A DNA stretch of 64,000 bases from JALHVH01 sp963773685 (GTDB taxonomy: Bacteria > Acidobacteriota > Aminicenantia > Aminicenantales > Saccharicenantaceae). The DNA lies in the NCBI GenBank assembly GCA_963773685.1, contig CAVZBY010000005.1, positions 372,001 to 436,000 on the forward strand, read 5' to 3'. Of this stretch, positions 55,766 to 64,000 are shown piece after piece. The notes below the pieces were generated by a model that did no database searches, was not told where the DNA came from, and saw only the letters and a program-made list of their open reading frames with translations. Each line of letters starts with the position of its first letter. Within the stretch, counting starts at the first letter, position 1. A program made the translations under genes and the position numbers.

Positions 55766-56726
55766 ATGAAGGACGGAAGGACGGCGGCCCCGTCGGCCGC
55801 CAGGAAATGGCTGACCGCGGCCCGGCCGTGGGCCCTGCCGGCCTCGACGATGCCCGTGATCTTCGGGACGTCGCTCGCCGTCGTCATGGGGGGAGCGCGC
55901 CTCGACGCGTTCCGCTTTTTCCTGGCCTTTCTGGCCATGATGATCCTCCACTCGGCGGCCAACATGCTGAGCGATGTCTTCGACTTCCGGCACGGGCTGG
56001 ACACTGACGTTACGCCGGTCAGCGGCGCCATCGTCCGCGGCTGGCTCTCGGGCCGTCAGGTCGCGGCCGCTTCCGCCGTCCTCTTCGCGGCGGGCAGTCG
56101 CCATCGGGCTTTGGCTGGTCAGGATGACAGGGCCGGTCCTGCTCGGCGTCGGGGCTGCGGGAGTCGCCGTGGGGGTCTTCTACACGTTCTTCAAGTCCCG
56201 GGCGCTCGGCGATCTCGCGGTGTTCCTGGATTTCGGCATCCTCGGCGCGCTCGGGGCCTGGGTCGTCCAGACCGGCTCCTTCTCCTGGCTGCCGATGGTT
56301 TGGACGGTTCCCACGGCCATGCTCGTCATCGCCATCCTCCATGCCAACAATTGGCGGGACTCGGTCTCCGACAGCGGGCTCAAGGTCTATACGATGGCTT
56401 ATCGACTGGGGGACCGGGGCTCTCTTGTTTATTACGGCTTCCTCCTTTTCGGCTCCATGGGGCTCATCATCGCCTTCGTGGTCGTCCCGCGCCTGGTCGC
56501 CTTGCCCCTTCCGCCGCTTCCCCCCGCTTTCCTCATCGTCCTCGCCGCCCTTCCCCGGGCCCTCGTTCTCTGGAAGAGGGCCCTGCGGAGGCATGCGCCC
56601 GAAAAGCCGATGGATTTCGTCATCCTCGACGGCGCGACGGCAAGCTACAATCTGCTCTTCGGCCTATTGTGCACGGCGGCGCTCTGGCTCCACGCCGGCG
56701 TCGAAGCCCTCGGGGTCCTCAGGTGA
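55766..56726 (+). CDS. UbiA-family prenyltransferase, MenA-like (frame break)
   Basis: About 320 aa, eight or nine membrane helices. The first Asp-rich motif is NMLSDVFDFRHGLD (NxxxDxxxD-like), after WLTAARPWALPASTMPVIFGTSLAV, which is typical of MenA. The second is NWRDSVSDSGLKVYTMAYRLG (NNxRDxxxDxxxGK-like). It attaches a polyprenyl chain to an aromatic acid in menaquinone synthesis, or a related lipid step. An extra base near 56096 splits the gene (FAAG-VAIGLWLVRMTG). TATATATAGG lies just upstream at about 55739-55748. The next gene overlaps its stop (GTGA). Confidence 0.83.
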
Positions 56727-57365
56727 AGGGGTCCGGCCGCCTCCGGGCTTATGTCCCCATCGTCCTGGCCCTGACGCTGTTCCCCTTCCTTCTCCATTTC
56801 CGGAGGCTCGGCCCTCTCGATTTCTGGTGGGCGATGGGTCTCGTCGTCGCGGTCCTCGTCGTGTCGGCGTTCGCGGCCGATCCGGGGTATTTGGCCGTCG
56901 CTCCGCGAGGATGTGCGGACCCGACCCCTCAGGAAGGCCGCCCTCGGAGCGCTCTCCGCGGCGTCGCTCTTCGGCGTCTTCTATCTCGGCGGCATCCTCG
57001 TCCGCCGGTTCCTCCCCATGGGGGGAGAGGACATCAGTGCCGTTTATGCGCTCAAAGCCGGGGTCCCGGCCGTGCGGGTCGGACTTCTGCTCCTGCTCGT
57101 CATCGGCCCCGGCGAGGAGCTCTTCTGGCGCGGGCATCTCCAGAGGACGTGGCAAAAGAAGCTCGGGAACGCGGCCCTGCCGTTCACGGTCGCTGTATAT
57201 ACGGCGGTCCATGTCGCGAGCGGGAACCCGGTCCTTGTCCTGGCCGCCGCCGTCTGCGGGCTGTTTTGGGGCGTCCTCTACCAGCGCTCCGGGTCCGTAT
57301 TTCTTGTGGCCATCAGCCACACACTGTGGGATCTCGCCGTCTTCCTGATATTCCCCCTCAGATAG
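56723..57365 (+). CDS. CPBP-family intramembrane metalloprotease (frame break)
   Basis: About 213 aa, GTG 56723 overlapping the upstream TGA. The ABI/CPBP signature is present: VIGPGEELFWRGHLQ (EExxxR), then AVYTAVHVASGNP (His) and ISHTLWDLAVF (His). Such proteases cleave membrane proteins or lipidated substrates, or act in bacteriocin immunity. An extra base near 56905 (YLA-SLREDVRTRPLRKAALG) breaks it. The coupling to a prenyltransferase gene suggests a role in isoprenoid or lipid processing, but this is inference. Confidence 0.82.
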
Positions 57366-57455
57366 GGGAAACGGGGAAATCAGGATACACGTATTGTGTT
57401 CCCAGTTAGGTCGGAGTCCCTTTTAGGAGGCTTTGTCGCGTCCGAATGAAAGGGG

Positions 57456-57461
57456 TATAAT
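57456..57461 (+). promoter_or_regulatory. -10 box TATAAT for the membrane redox pair
   Basis: GGGGTATAATGCG with the hexamer 17 bases before ATG 57478; predicted leader about 10 bases, lacking a ribosome-binding site. An in-frame ATG overlapping the box (57460) is less likely to be used. Confidence 0.5.
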
Positions 57462-57477
57462 GCGCCTTCGGTTTATC

Positions 57478-58152
57478 ATGAGCGAATTGCTTCGGCTTCT
57501 CGAGAACGAGGTCCAGATCGCGGCCCTCCTCCTTATGGCCGCGGTCTATACGGTCCGCCTGGTTTGGCTCCTCCATTTCCGGTCCCGCAAGGAACGGACC
57601 TTCGCCGAGGGCCGGGAGGCGGCCGGCGTCGGGCGCTCGCTCCTGCGCATCGCGGCGCCCGGGCCGGGCGAGGCCCCTCGCCGAGGAAGGCTCGTCCATA
57701 TCCAGTTCATGATCTTCCATCTCGGCGTCGCGGCGGCCATCGCCGCCACGTTCATCATTCCCTACGCGCCCCGGCTGTTCGAGCTCCGGGCCGTCGTCCT
57801 GGCCTTCCAGGCCGTCATCGGCGCGGCGTTCCTCACCGGCCTGGCGCGCCTGTACCGGCGCCTCACGAATCCCGTCGTCCGGGCCGTCAGCACGCCGGAT
57901 GACTACTTCTCCCTCATCCTGATGATCCTGTTCTTCGCGGCCGGGGTCCTGGCCGTTCCCAACGAGCCCGCCCGTTCCGAGGTCCCCCTTATCGCCTTCT
58001 TCGGACTGACGGCCTTCTTTCTTATCTATGTGCCGTTCAGCAAGATCGGTCATTACCTGTATTACCCCTTCACCCATTTCTTCCTCGGCCGGACCATGGG
58101 CCACCGCGGCGTGCTTCCCGGGAAGCGCATTTCGGCGGGAGGCGGAGCGTGA
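57478..58152 (+). CDS. Membrane cytochrome-b-like subunit (NarI/DsrM/HdrE-like)
   Basis: 224 aa with five or six membrane helices: AALLLMAAVYTVRLVWLLHF, FMIFHLGVAAAIAATFII, AVVLAFQAVIGAAFLTGLA, FSLILMILFFAAGVLAV and LIAFFGLTAFFLIYVPF. Conserved His in LVHIQFMIFHLG and KIGHYLYYPFTHFF could bind two hemes, as in NarI/DsrM. It would pass electrons between quinone and the Fe-S subunit encoded next, whose GTG overlaps the stop of this gene. Intact. Confidence 0.78.
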   Translation: MSELLRLLENEVQIAALLLMAAVYTVRLVWLLHFRSRKERTFAEGREAAGVGRSLLRIAAPGPGEAPRRGRLVHIQFMIFHLGVAAAIAATFIIPYAPRLFELRAVVLAFQAVIGAAFLTGLARLYRRLTNPVVRAVSTPDDYFSLILMILFFAAGVLAVPNEPARSEVPLIAFFGLTAFFLIYVPFSKIGHYLYYPFTHFFLGRTMGHRGVLPGKRISAGGGA

Positions 58153-59591
58153 GCCGGGCAAAGAAGGTCCCCCGGGCCCCGGCCGTCTCCGTCCCGCTGG
58201 AGACAAAGTCTCAAATTAAGGCCCGGGCCGACAAGCTCCCCTCCGTAGTCTCTGGCCGGCTGAAGACCTTCGAGCCGGGCGCGGGCAACGCCGCCCGCTT
58301 CGTCGAGCTCCTCCGCAAGAGGATGAACCGCCAGATTGCGAGCTCGCTCGTTGCCTGCGTCCATTGCGGCCGCTGCGCGGAAGCCTGCCATTACTTCCTG
58401 GCCCGGCCGGACGACCCCGCCATGGCGCCGGTCTGGAAGGCGGATCAGCTCCGCCGGGTGTTCAAGCGGCGCCTGGATTGGACCGGCCGCGTCCTTCCGT
58501 GGTGGGTTCATGCCTGGGCCCCGGTCTCCGACGAGGACCTCGTCCGGCTCAAGGACGTCGTCTTCGGCACCTGCAGCGCCTGCCGGCGGTGCACGTTCAC
58601 CTGCCCGATGGGCGTGGACACCGCGCTCCTCGTCCGTTTTACGCGCGGCCTCCTCACCGAGCTCGGCATCGTCCCCGAGGGCGTGTTCAACGTCAGCCGG
58701 GATCAATGGGAGACCGGAAACCAGATGGCCGTCACCGGCGAGGATTACGTTGAAACGCTCAAATGGATGGAGGACGAGCTCCGGGCCGAGCTCGATGATC
58801 CGTCGATCGAAATACCCCTCGAAAAGCGCGGGCGCGAGATCCTTTACGTCATCAATCCCCGCGAGATCAAGTTCGACCCCCGGTCGATCGCCCATGCGGC
58901 CAAGGTCTTCCATCTGGCCGGGGAGTCCTGGACCTTGCCCGAGAGCGGATGGGACATGACCAACTTCGGCCTTTTCTCCGGGGACGACGCCCTCGGCGGC
59001 TGGGTCGCGAAGAACGTCTACGAGGCCGCGGAACGCCTGGGCGTCCGGAAGATCGTCATCTCCGAGTGCGGCCACGGATACCGCTCGACGCGCTGGGAAG
59101 GCTTCAATTGGGCGGGAGTCGACCAGAGGCTCCCGATGGAATCGGTCGTCCTGACGCTCGACCGATACATCGCCGGGGGCCGGCTCGCGGTCGACCGGTC
59201 GAAGAACCCGGGCCCCGTGACATTCCACGATTCCTGCAACATCGCCCGTTCCGGGGGCATCACCGAGGAGCCCCGCCGGGTCCTTAAAGCGGTTTGCGCC
59301 GATTTCCGGGAGATGTATCCCAACCGCACGGAAAACTACTGCTGCACGGGCGGAGGAGGCCTGCTGTCGATGGTCGAGTACCGCCCCCTCCGGCTCGAGG
59401 CCGCCAAATTCAAAGCCGACCAGCTCCGGGCGACCGGGGCCAAAGCCGTCTGCACCATGTGCCACAACTGTGTGGACGGCCTGACCGACGTCATCAAGCA
59501 CTACGGGCTGGACATGAACGTCGTTCAGGTCCTCGAGCTCGTCGCCAACGCCGCGGGGCCGGGGACGGGTCGCCGGAGCGGGAGGACCTGA
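58149..59591 (+). CDS. Fe-S oxidoreductase subunit (DsrK/HdrD-like, CCG domains)
   Basis: 480 aa, intact, GTG 58149 coupled to the upstream gene. Two ferredoxin clusters are seen: CVHCGRCAEACHYF (about 70-80) and CSACRRCTFTCPMGVD (about 142-155). The C-terminal half is of the CCG type: FHDSCNIARSGG, ENYCCTGGGGLLSM (the CCG motif, about 397) and CTMCHNCVDGL. These bind the unusual 4Fe-4S clusters that act on disulfides in HdrB/HdrD and DsrK. With the membrane subunit it likely forms a quinone-linked thiol/disulfide oxidoreductase. No dsrAB or mcr genes are nearby. Confidence 0.88.
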   Translation: MSRAKKVPRAPAVSVPLETKSQIKARADKLPSVVSGRLKTFEPGAGNAARFVELLRKRMNRQIASSLVACVHCGRCAEACHYFLARPDDPAMAPVWKADQLRRVFKRRLDWTGRVLPWWVHAWAPVSDEDLVRLKDVVFGTCSACRRCTFTCPMGVDTALLVRFTRGLLTELGIVPEGVFNVSRDQWETGNQMAVTGEDYVETLKWMEDELRAELDDPSIEIPLEKRGREILYVINPREIKFDPRSIAHAAKVFHLAGESWTLPESGWDMTNFGLFSGDDALGGWVAKNVYEAAERLGVRKIVISECGHGYRSTRWEGFNWAGVDQRLPMESVVLTLDRYIAGGRLAVDRSKNPGPVTFHDSCNIARSGGITEEPRRVLKAVCADFREMYPNRTENYCCTGGGGLLSMVEYRPLRLEAAKFKADQLRATGAKAVCTMCHNCVDGLTDVIKHYGLDMNVVQVLELVANAAGPGTGRRSGRT

Positions 59592-59594
59592 CCC

Positions 59595-60332
59595 ATGGAT
59601 AGGACCTTCACGAAACGATTTCCGGTATACACGTTCAACGTCGATTTCGAGGGAAAGGCCCGGCTGACGTTCCTCCTCGACCTCCTCCAGGATGTCGCCC
59701 GGGAACATGCGGCCCTCCTCAAGGTCTCCATCTTCGACCTCCAGGCCAAGGGCCTGACTTGGGTGCTTTCCCGCTACCATGTCCGGACATACCGCTATCC
59801 GGCCATGGGGGAAACGGTCGAGGTCCAGACATGGCCGTCGGGCAAGAAGGGCGTTTTCGCCCTCCGGGACTTCGAGGTCAGGGACCGCGACGGCTGCCTG
59901 CTCCTCGAGGCGACGACCTCCTGGCTCATCATATCCATGGCCGAGAAACAGCCGGTCCGCATGGACACGGTCTTCCTCGATGAGCACATCCTCGACCGCC
60001 GGGCGATCGCCGACGACTTCGAACGCCTGCCCGCCCCCGCCCGGAGGGACCGGGAGGCGGCCTTCAGGGTCCTCGACAGGGACCTGGATTTCAACCGGCA
60101 CGTCAACAACGTCGTTTACGTCCACTGGGCCCTCGAGGGCATGCCGGAGGATGTCCTCAGGACCAAGCGGCCCGCCGAGGTCGAAGTCGTCTACAAGGCG
60201 GAAGCCTTCTACGGCGAAGAGGTCGTCGCCGGGGTCCAGGTCCCGTACGGCCCGGACGGCGCCTTCGTTCACGATATCATCCGGAAGTCCGACGGCGTCG
60301 AACTGGCCCGGCTCAGGACCTCCTGGCGATAG
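59595..60332 (+). CDS. Acyl-ACP thioesterase (FatA/FatB-like, double hotdog)
   Basis: 245 aa, intact; ATG 59595 behind GGAGGACC. The first hotdog has GKARLTFLLDLLQDVAREHA and WVLSRYHVRTYRYPAMGETVEVQTWPSG, with the substrate segment LEATTSWLII. The second holds DRDLDFNRHVNNVVYVHWALEGMP, where D-x-N-x-H-V-N-N is the family motif. It releases free fatty acids from acyl-ACP, setting chain length in bacteria that lack exogenous supply. It begins 3 bases after the redox pair and may be co-transcribed with it. Confidence 0.9.
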   Translation: MDRTFTKRFPVYTFNVDFEGKARLTFLLDLLQDVAREHAALLKVSIFDLQAKGLTWVLSRYHVRTYRYPAMGETVEVQTWPSGKKGVFALRDFEVRDRDGCLLLEATTSWLIISMAEKQPVRMDTVFLDEHILDRRAIADDFERLPAPARRDREAAFRVLDRDLDFNRHVNNVVYVHWALEGMPEDVLRTKRPAEVEVVYKAEAFYGEEVVAGVQVPYGPDGAFVHDIIRKSDGVELARLRTSWR

Positions 60333-60418
60333 AGGCGACCCCCACGGAACGCCCTTCCCTTGATGAGCGTTGATATATCCTATATCATGGGTAGGGCCTT
60401 GTGACCCGAGGAGACTTC

Positions 60419-62485
60419 TTGAGAACGAAATTCCGTTTTATTCGGCTTGCGATCCTGCTCCTGGCGGCGTGGGCCGGGCTCGCGGCGGCCTCCGCCGCCG
60501 TCAATCTCCCCGAGCGCTACCGGAAGTGGCTCGATGAGGAGGTCGTTTACATCATCGCGCCGACGGAGCGGGATGTCTTCAAGCAGCTCCTGACGGACCG
60601 GGAGCGCGACCTTTTCATGGAGGCCTTCTGGAAGCACCGGGACCCGACGCCCGCCTCCCCGGAGAACGAGTTCAAGACCGAGCATTACCGCCGCATCAAC
60701 TACGCCGACCATTTTCTGGGCCGGGAAGCGCCGATGCCGGGCTGGCGGACCGACCGCGGGCGGATCTACATCATCCTGGGCGAGCCGAACGATATCAACC
60801 GCATGACGAGCAAAGGGGAGCTCTACGATTGCGAGATCTGGTTCTACCAGGGAAAGACCGATATGGGACTGCCGCCGGGCTTCAACCTCCTTTTCTTCCG
60901 GGAGGGCGGCTCCGGCACCTATAAGCTGTATAGCCCGACCAACGACGGTCCCCAGGCCCTGATGGCCGGCTACATCGGAAGCTCGACGGACTATTACGAG
61001 GCCTATATGAAGCTCCGGGACATCGACCCCATCCTGGCCGACACCTCCATGTCCCTCATCCCGGGAGAGCAGGCGAGCGTCTACGGCCGGCCTTCGCTCG
61101 TCTCGGACATGATGCTCCAGAAGGTGGAAACGGCCGCCCTGCGGATGGTCGAGGAAAAATACGCCCGGAAGTTCCTCGAATACAAGGACGTCGTCGAGGT
61201 CGAATACAGCGCCAACTACCTGGACAGCGACTTCCTGGTCAAGGTCCTTCGCGGCCCGGACGGGATGAACTTCGTCCATTACGTCATCGAGCCCAAGCGC
61301 CTGTCCGTCAACGATTACGAAAAGAAGTTCTATACGGTGCTCAAGGTCAACGGGAACGTGACGACGACCGAGGGCCGCCACGTCTATCAGTTCGACAAGA
61401 CCGTCAACCTCGAGTGGGGGGAGGAGGAGATGGTCGCCCGGAGCAACCAGCCCTTCGACCTCCAGGATGTGTTCATCCTCGTCCCCGGGAATTACAAGCT
61501 GTCGATCCTCGTCAAGAACGAGGTGTCCAAGGAGTTCACCTCCCTGGAGCAGACGCTCCGCATCCCGGAGGAGGGCGCCGGGGTCCTGATGACCGCCCCG
61601 ATCCTGGCCCATAACGTCGGACCCGCCGACACCGCGAACCTGAAGATCCGCCCGTTCCGCCTGGCGAACCGCCAGCTTTATTGCCAGCCGGGCCGGGTAT
61701 TCCTCCCGAAGGACACGCTGTCCGTGGCGTTCCAGCTCCTCGGACTCGGAGACGAGCTCCGGTCGAAGGGCGAGGTGAAATACGCCTTCTTCCGGCAGGA
61801 CCAGCCCTTCCGGGAGACGGTCCGGAAAGCCGCCGAATACGCCTTGCTCCCGGATATCATCGAATCCTTCCCGCTCGCGGATTTCCCGCCGGACCACTAC
61901 CGGATCCAGGTCTCGTTCGTCGCCGACGGGGCCGAGGTTGTCGCGGCCCGGGACGAGTTCGACGTGACGTTCGCGGCCGCCCTTCCGCGGCCCTGGATCT
62001 ACGCGAGGATCCTCCCCGAGCCCGCCGATCCCCTCTATGCCCGGCTCATCGGGCTCCAGCTCTTCAACCTGGGGAGGTTCGAGGAGGCCCGGGCGAGCCT
62101 TGAATCCGCCCACAGCCGGAAGCCGTCCGAGGATACCGCCGCGGACCTGGCCAGGGCCCTGCTGGCCCTTGGGGCCGCCGCCGCTATCGATCCCCTGCTC
62201 GCCCCTTATCTCGGGCAGGAGAAGCCGGCAAGATACGAGGTTTATCTGACGGCCGGCCGGGCCGCCCGGGAATCCGGGCGATTCGCCCGCGCCATCGAGA
62301 TCTACGATATTGCCGTGGCCCATTACGGAGCCAACACCACCCTCCTGAACTTCGTCGGAGACAGCTATTTCGGTCTCGGCAGGCTCGAGGAGGCCCGGGC
62401 CGTCTGGGAACGCTCCCTGACCGCCGACCCCAACCAACCTGAGATCATGAAGAAGATCGATCTCCTGCCCAAGAAGAAACCCTGA
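60419..62485 (+). CDS. GWxTD-domain protein with C-terminal TPR repeats (second copy)
   Basis: 688 aa, the same length as the protein at 6726-8792 and alignable throughout: NLPERYRKWLDEEVVYIIAPTERDVF, FWKHRDPTPASPENEF, the signature GWRTDRGRIYIILGEP (about 107-122), VVEVEYSANYLDSDFLVKVL and a TPR tail (NLGRFEEARASLESAH, GRLEEARAVWERSL). Signal peptide LAILLLAAWAGLAAASA. TTG 60419 is favoured over GTG 60401 because GAGGAG lies 5-6 bases before it. Intact. It heads the second GWxTD operon; the middle GWxTD-like gene found at 8797 is absent here. Confidence 0.87.
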   Translation: MRTKFRFIRLAILLLAAWAGLAAASAAVNLPERYRKWLDEEVVYIIAPTERDVFKQLLTDRERDLFMEAFWKHRDPTPASPENEFKTEHYRRINYADHFLGREAPMPGWRTDRGRIYIILGEPNDINRMTSKGELYDCEIWFYQGKTDMGLPPGFNLLFFREGGSGTYKLYSPTNDGPQALMAGYIGSSTDYYEAYMKLRDIDPILADTSMSLIPGEQASVYGRPSLVSDMMLQKVETAALRMVEEKYARKFLEYKDVVEVEYSANYLDSDFLVKVLRGPDGMNFVHYVIEPKRLSVNDYEKKFYTVLKVNGNVTTTEGRHVYQFDKTVNLEWGEEEMVARSNQPFDLQDVFILVPGNYKLSILVKNEVSKEFTSLEQTLRIPEEGAGVLMTAPILAHNVGPADTANLKIRPFRLANRQLYCQPGRVFLPKDTLSVAFQLLGLGDELRSKGEVKYAFFRQDQPFRETVRKAAEYALLPDIIESFPLADFPPDHYRIQVSFVADGAEVVAARDEFDVTFAAALPRPWIYARILPEPADPLYARLIGLQLFNLGRFEEARASLESAHSRKPSEDTAADLARALLALGAAAAIDPLLAPYLGQEKPARYEVYLTAGRAARESGRFARAIEIYDIAVAHYGANTTLLNFVGDSYFGLGRLEEARAVWERSLTADPNQPEIMKKIDLLPKKKP

Positions 62486-62503
62486 AAGCCTGAGGAGGTA
62501 GTC

Positions 62504-63504
62504 ATGAAACGATACACAAATAAGGGCTCCCGGGGCCTTCCGCTCGTCGCGGGACTGGCCCTCATGATGATAGCGTCGCCCGGCGATCCTCGCCGCCCAG
62601 GAGGGCCTGGGCCGGGGCCGGGTCAGCGGTTTCGTCAAGGACGAGTCCGGCGCCGCCGTCGAAGGGGCGATCATCGTCATCGAGATCCAGGGCGGGGACG
62701 TGCGGTTCGACGCGAAATCGGACAAGAAGGGTCACTTCGCCGTCGCCGGCCTCGGCACCGGCATCTGGAAGTTCACGGCCTCGAAAGAAGGCTTCGTCGC
62801 CGCCGTCCAGACGCAGGAGGTCCGCCAGCTCCGGGCGAACGATCCGGTGGAGCTCGTCCTGAAGAAGGCGACCCAGGTCGAAGCCCTCCAGTCGGACACG
62901 GCGGGGCTGGAAGCCATCGACAGGGGAAACGCCCTAGCGGCGGAGGGGAAGCTCGATGAGGCCCTCGCGATCTATCGACGAGTTCCTCGTCAAGTACCCG
63001 GACCTCTATCAGGTCCGTCTCAACGTCGCTTCTGCCAGCGTGAAGAAAGGGGACACGGTGCGGGCCGAGACCGAGTACGGGATCGTCCTTGAAAAGTCCC
63101 TGCCCGCCGACCCGGCGGCCCCGAAGGACAACGCCTCGGCCATCCGAGCCCTTTCCGGATTGGGGGAGCTGGCCCTGAAGGAAGGGAATTTCGAGAAGGC
63201 GAGCCAGCATTTCGCCCGGGCCCTCCAGATCTCTCCGGAGGACGAGGCCGCGGCCTACAACGTCGGCGAGATCTTCTTCTCCAACCAGAAGAACGACGAG
63301 GCCATCCAGTATTTCGAGATGGCGACCAAGATCAAGAGCACCTGGTCCAAGCCGTATTACCGGCTCGGCCTGGTCTATCTCAACAAGGGGGATTATCCCA
63401 AGGCCCTCGAAAACCTGAACAAGTTCCTCGAGCTCGACCCGCAAAACCCCGAAGCCCCCAACGTCAGGAACATCGTCGCGACACTGGAGAAGATGAAAAA
63501 ATAG
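62504..63504 (+). CDS. Secreted carboxypeptidase-regulatory-like/TPR protein, second copy (two frame breaks)
   Basis: About 333 aa after repair. ATG 62504 behind GAGGAGG. Signal peptide LVAGLALMMIASP, then after an extra base near 62585 the CarboxypepD_reg-type domain (GRGRVSGFVKDESGAAVEGAIIVIEIQ ... GIWKFTASKEGFVAAVQ, in parts). A second extra base near 62983 precedes the TPR part (DEFLVKYPDLYQVRLNVASASVKKGD, NFEKASQHFARAL, NQKNDEAIQYFEMA, YLNKGDYPKALENLNKFLEL). It aligns with the protein at 9723-10703 domain by domain, so the two operons are paralogous. Probably periplasmic or outer-membrane associated. Confidence 0.83.
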
Positions 63505-63515
63505 ACGGAGGTCGA

Positions 63516-64000
63516 ATGGGGGGAACTCCCAACAAGGTCTTGATGGGGACCCTTTTTGCGGCCGCGCTCCTCGGGATCCTGTCCTGCGGAAAGGAGGAGG
63601 CGTCCCGGGAAGCCTCGGGGGAAGGAAGGGCGGAGATGGACGTCAGGCGGGAACCCTTCGGCCGTCTCCCGGATGGAACGGCCGTCGATCTGTTCACCTT
63701 GACCAACGGGTCGGGAGTCAGGGCGCGGCTCATGACCTGCGGGGCGACCCTGGTTTCGCTCGAAGTCCCCGACGGGGAAGGCGTCCCGGGCGACATCGCG
63801 CTCGGGTTCGATTCCCTGGACGGCTATCTCGGGTCCGGCGCCTATTTCGGGGCGACCGTCGGACGCTTTGCCAACCGCATCGCCGGGGGGCGCTTCACCC
63901 TGAACGGCAGGGAATACAGACTGGCGTTGAACGACGGTCCGAATCATTTACACGGCGGCGCATGCGGATTCGACAAGGCCGTCTGGTTGGGCGAGCCGGT
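63516..64000 (+). CDS. Aldose 1-epimerase-like lipoprotein, cut by the window end
   Basis: ATG 63516 behind ACGGAGG; the frame is open to base 64000 (161 codons). The N-terminus LLGILSCGKEE has a good lipobox. The galactose-mutarotase fold follows: FGRLPDGTAVDLFTLTN, RLMTCGATLVSLEVPDGEG, DIALGFDSLDGYL, GAYFGATVGRFANRIAGGRF and NDGPNHLHGGACGFDKAVW, where GRFANRI and HLHGG are family signatures. It interconverts sugar anomers. It is probably attached to a membrane outside the cytoplasm. The catalytic Glu near the C-terminus lies beyond the window. Confidence 0.85.
   Translation, partial: MGGTPNKVLMGTLFAAALLGILSCGKEEASREASGEGRAEMDVRREPFGRLPDGTAVDLFTLTNGSGVRARLMTCGATLVSLEVPDGEGVPGDIALGFDSLDGYLGSGAYFGATVGRFANRIAGGRFTLNGREYRLALNDGPNHLHGGACGFDKAVWLGEP

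Noticed and set aside
58062..62725. Long minus-strand frames of 736 and 781 codons
   Set aside because: They lie opposite well-supported genes (DsrK-like protein, thioesterase, GWxTD protein) and have typical antisense composition of GC-rich DNA.

Overview
The window reads as one piece of a GC-rich bacterial chromosome. It carries several families that are common in Acidobacteriota-like lineages, above all Candidatus Aminicenantes: GWxTD-domain proteins with TPR tails, Oar-like TonB receptors with an N-terminal carboxypeptidase-regulatory domain, a TPR-fused sulfatase, and ECF sigma / zf-HC2 / DUF4097 operons. This placement is inferred from gene content only; there is no rRNA or other phylogenetic marker I could use to prove it.

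Layout. 1-2832: visibly AT-richer small orphan genes, all on the plus strand. Each is followed by a copy of the same roughly 50-bp GC-rich palindromic repeat, so the block looks like a gene-cassette array. 2945-4995: a PAS/HD-GYP c-di-GMP phosphodiesterase, a wrecked tyrosine-recombinase gene and tRNA-Ala(CGC); together with the array this looks like an old integrated island beside a tRNA. 5184-6600: two secreted NTF2-fold proteins, each behind a copy of the same leader. 6726-10703: GWxTD/GWxTD-like/TPR operon; a related operon lies at 60419-63504. 10710-15794: sulfatase-TPR and a large TonB receptor on the minus strand. 16215-20217: kinase-like protein, tRNA 3' remnant, metal-transporter-like protein, Mut7-C protein, multi-PAS histidine kinase. 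20444-23797: cyanophycinase-like peptidase and the sigma/anti-sigma/DUF4097 operon. 23997-27451: YgiQ-type radical SAM protein with a palindromic repeat inserted in frame, LapA-like, OsmC, beta-lactamase-like serine hydrolase.

27480-33469 is an arsenic/redox locus: ArsR with a perfect 20-bp palindromic operator, ArsP-like permease, two thioredoxin-fold proteins, CcdA-like protein, ACR3 arsenite pump, then an AbrB-radical SAM-SPASM protein and a thioredoxin-type arsenate reductase. The last pair is bracketed by clusters of short palindromic repeats. 33955-44376: giant alpha-2-macroglobulin (minus), murJ (plus), B12-dependent ribonucleotide reductase (minus). 44782-55646: two secreted surface proteins, an MFS pump, a dipeptide epimerase, a TonB receptor, two Tat-type aldo/keto reductases and a Gfo/Idh oxidoreductase. 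55766-60332: UbiA/MenA-like prenyltransferase, CPBP protease, a DsrMK/HdrED-like membrane redox pair, acyl-ACP thioesterase. The window ends inside an aldose-1-epimerase-like lipoprotein gene.

A caution for every reader: from about 11.5 kb onward roughly 40 single-base frame breaks interrupt otherwise conserved genes, including murJ and the ribonucleotide reductase, which should not be dispensable. About three quarters are one extra base and most of the rest are one missing base in a homopolymer. I treat these genes as functional with consensus errors in the assembly and give the span of the repaired gene; break positions are stated per gene and are accurate to a few bases.
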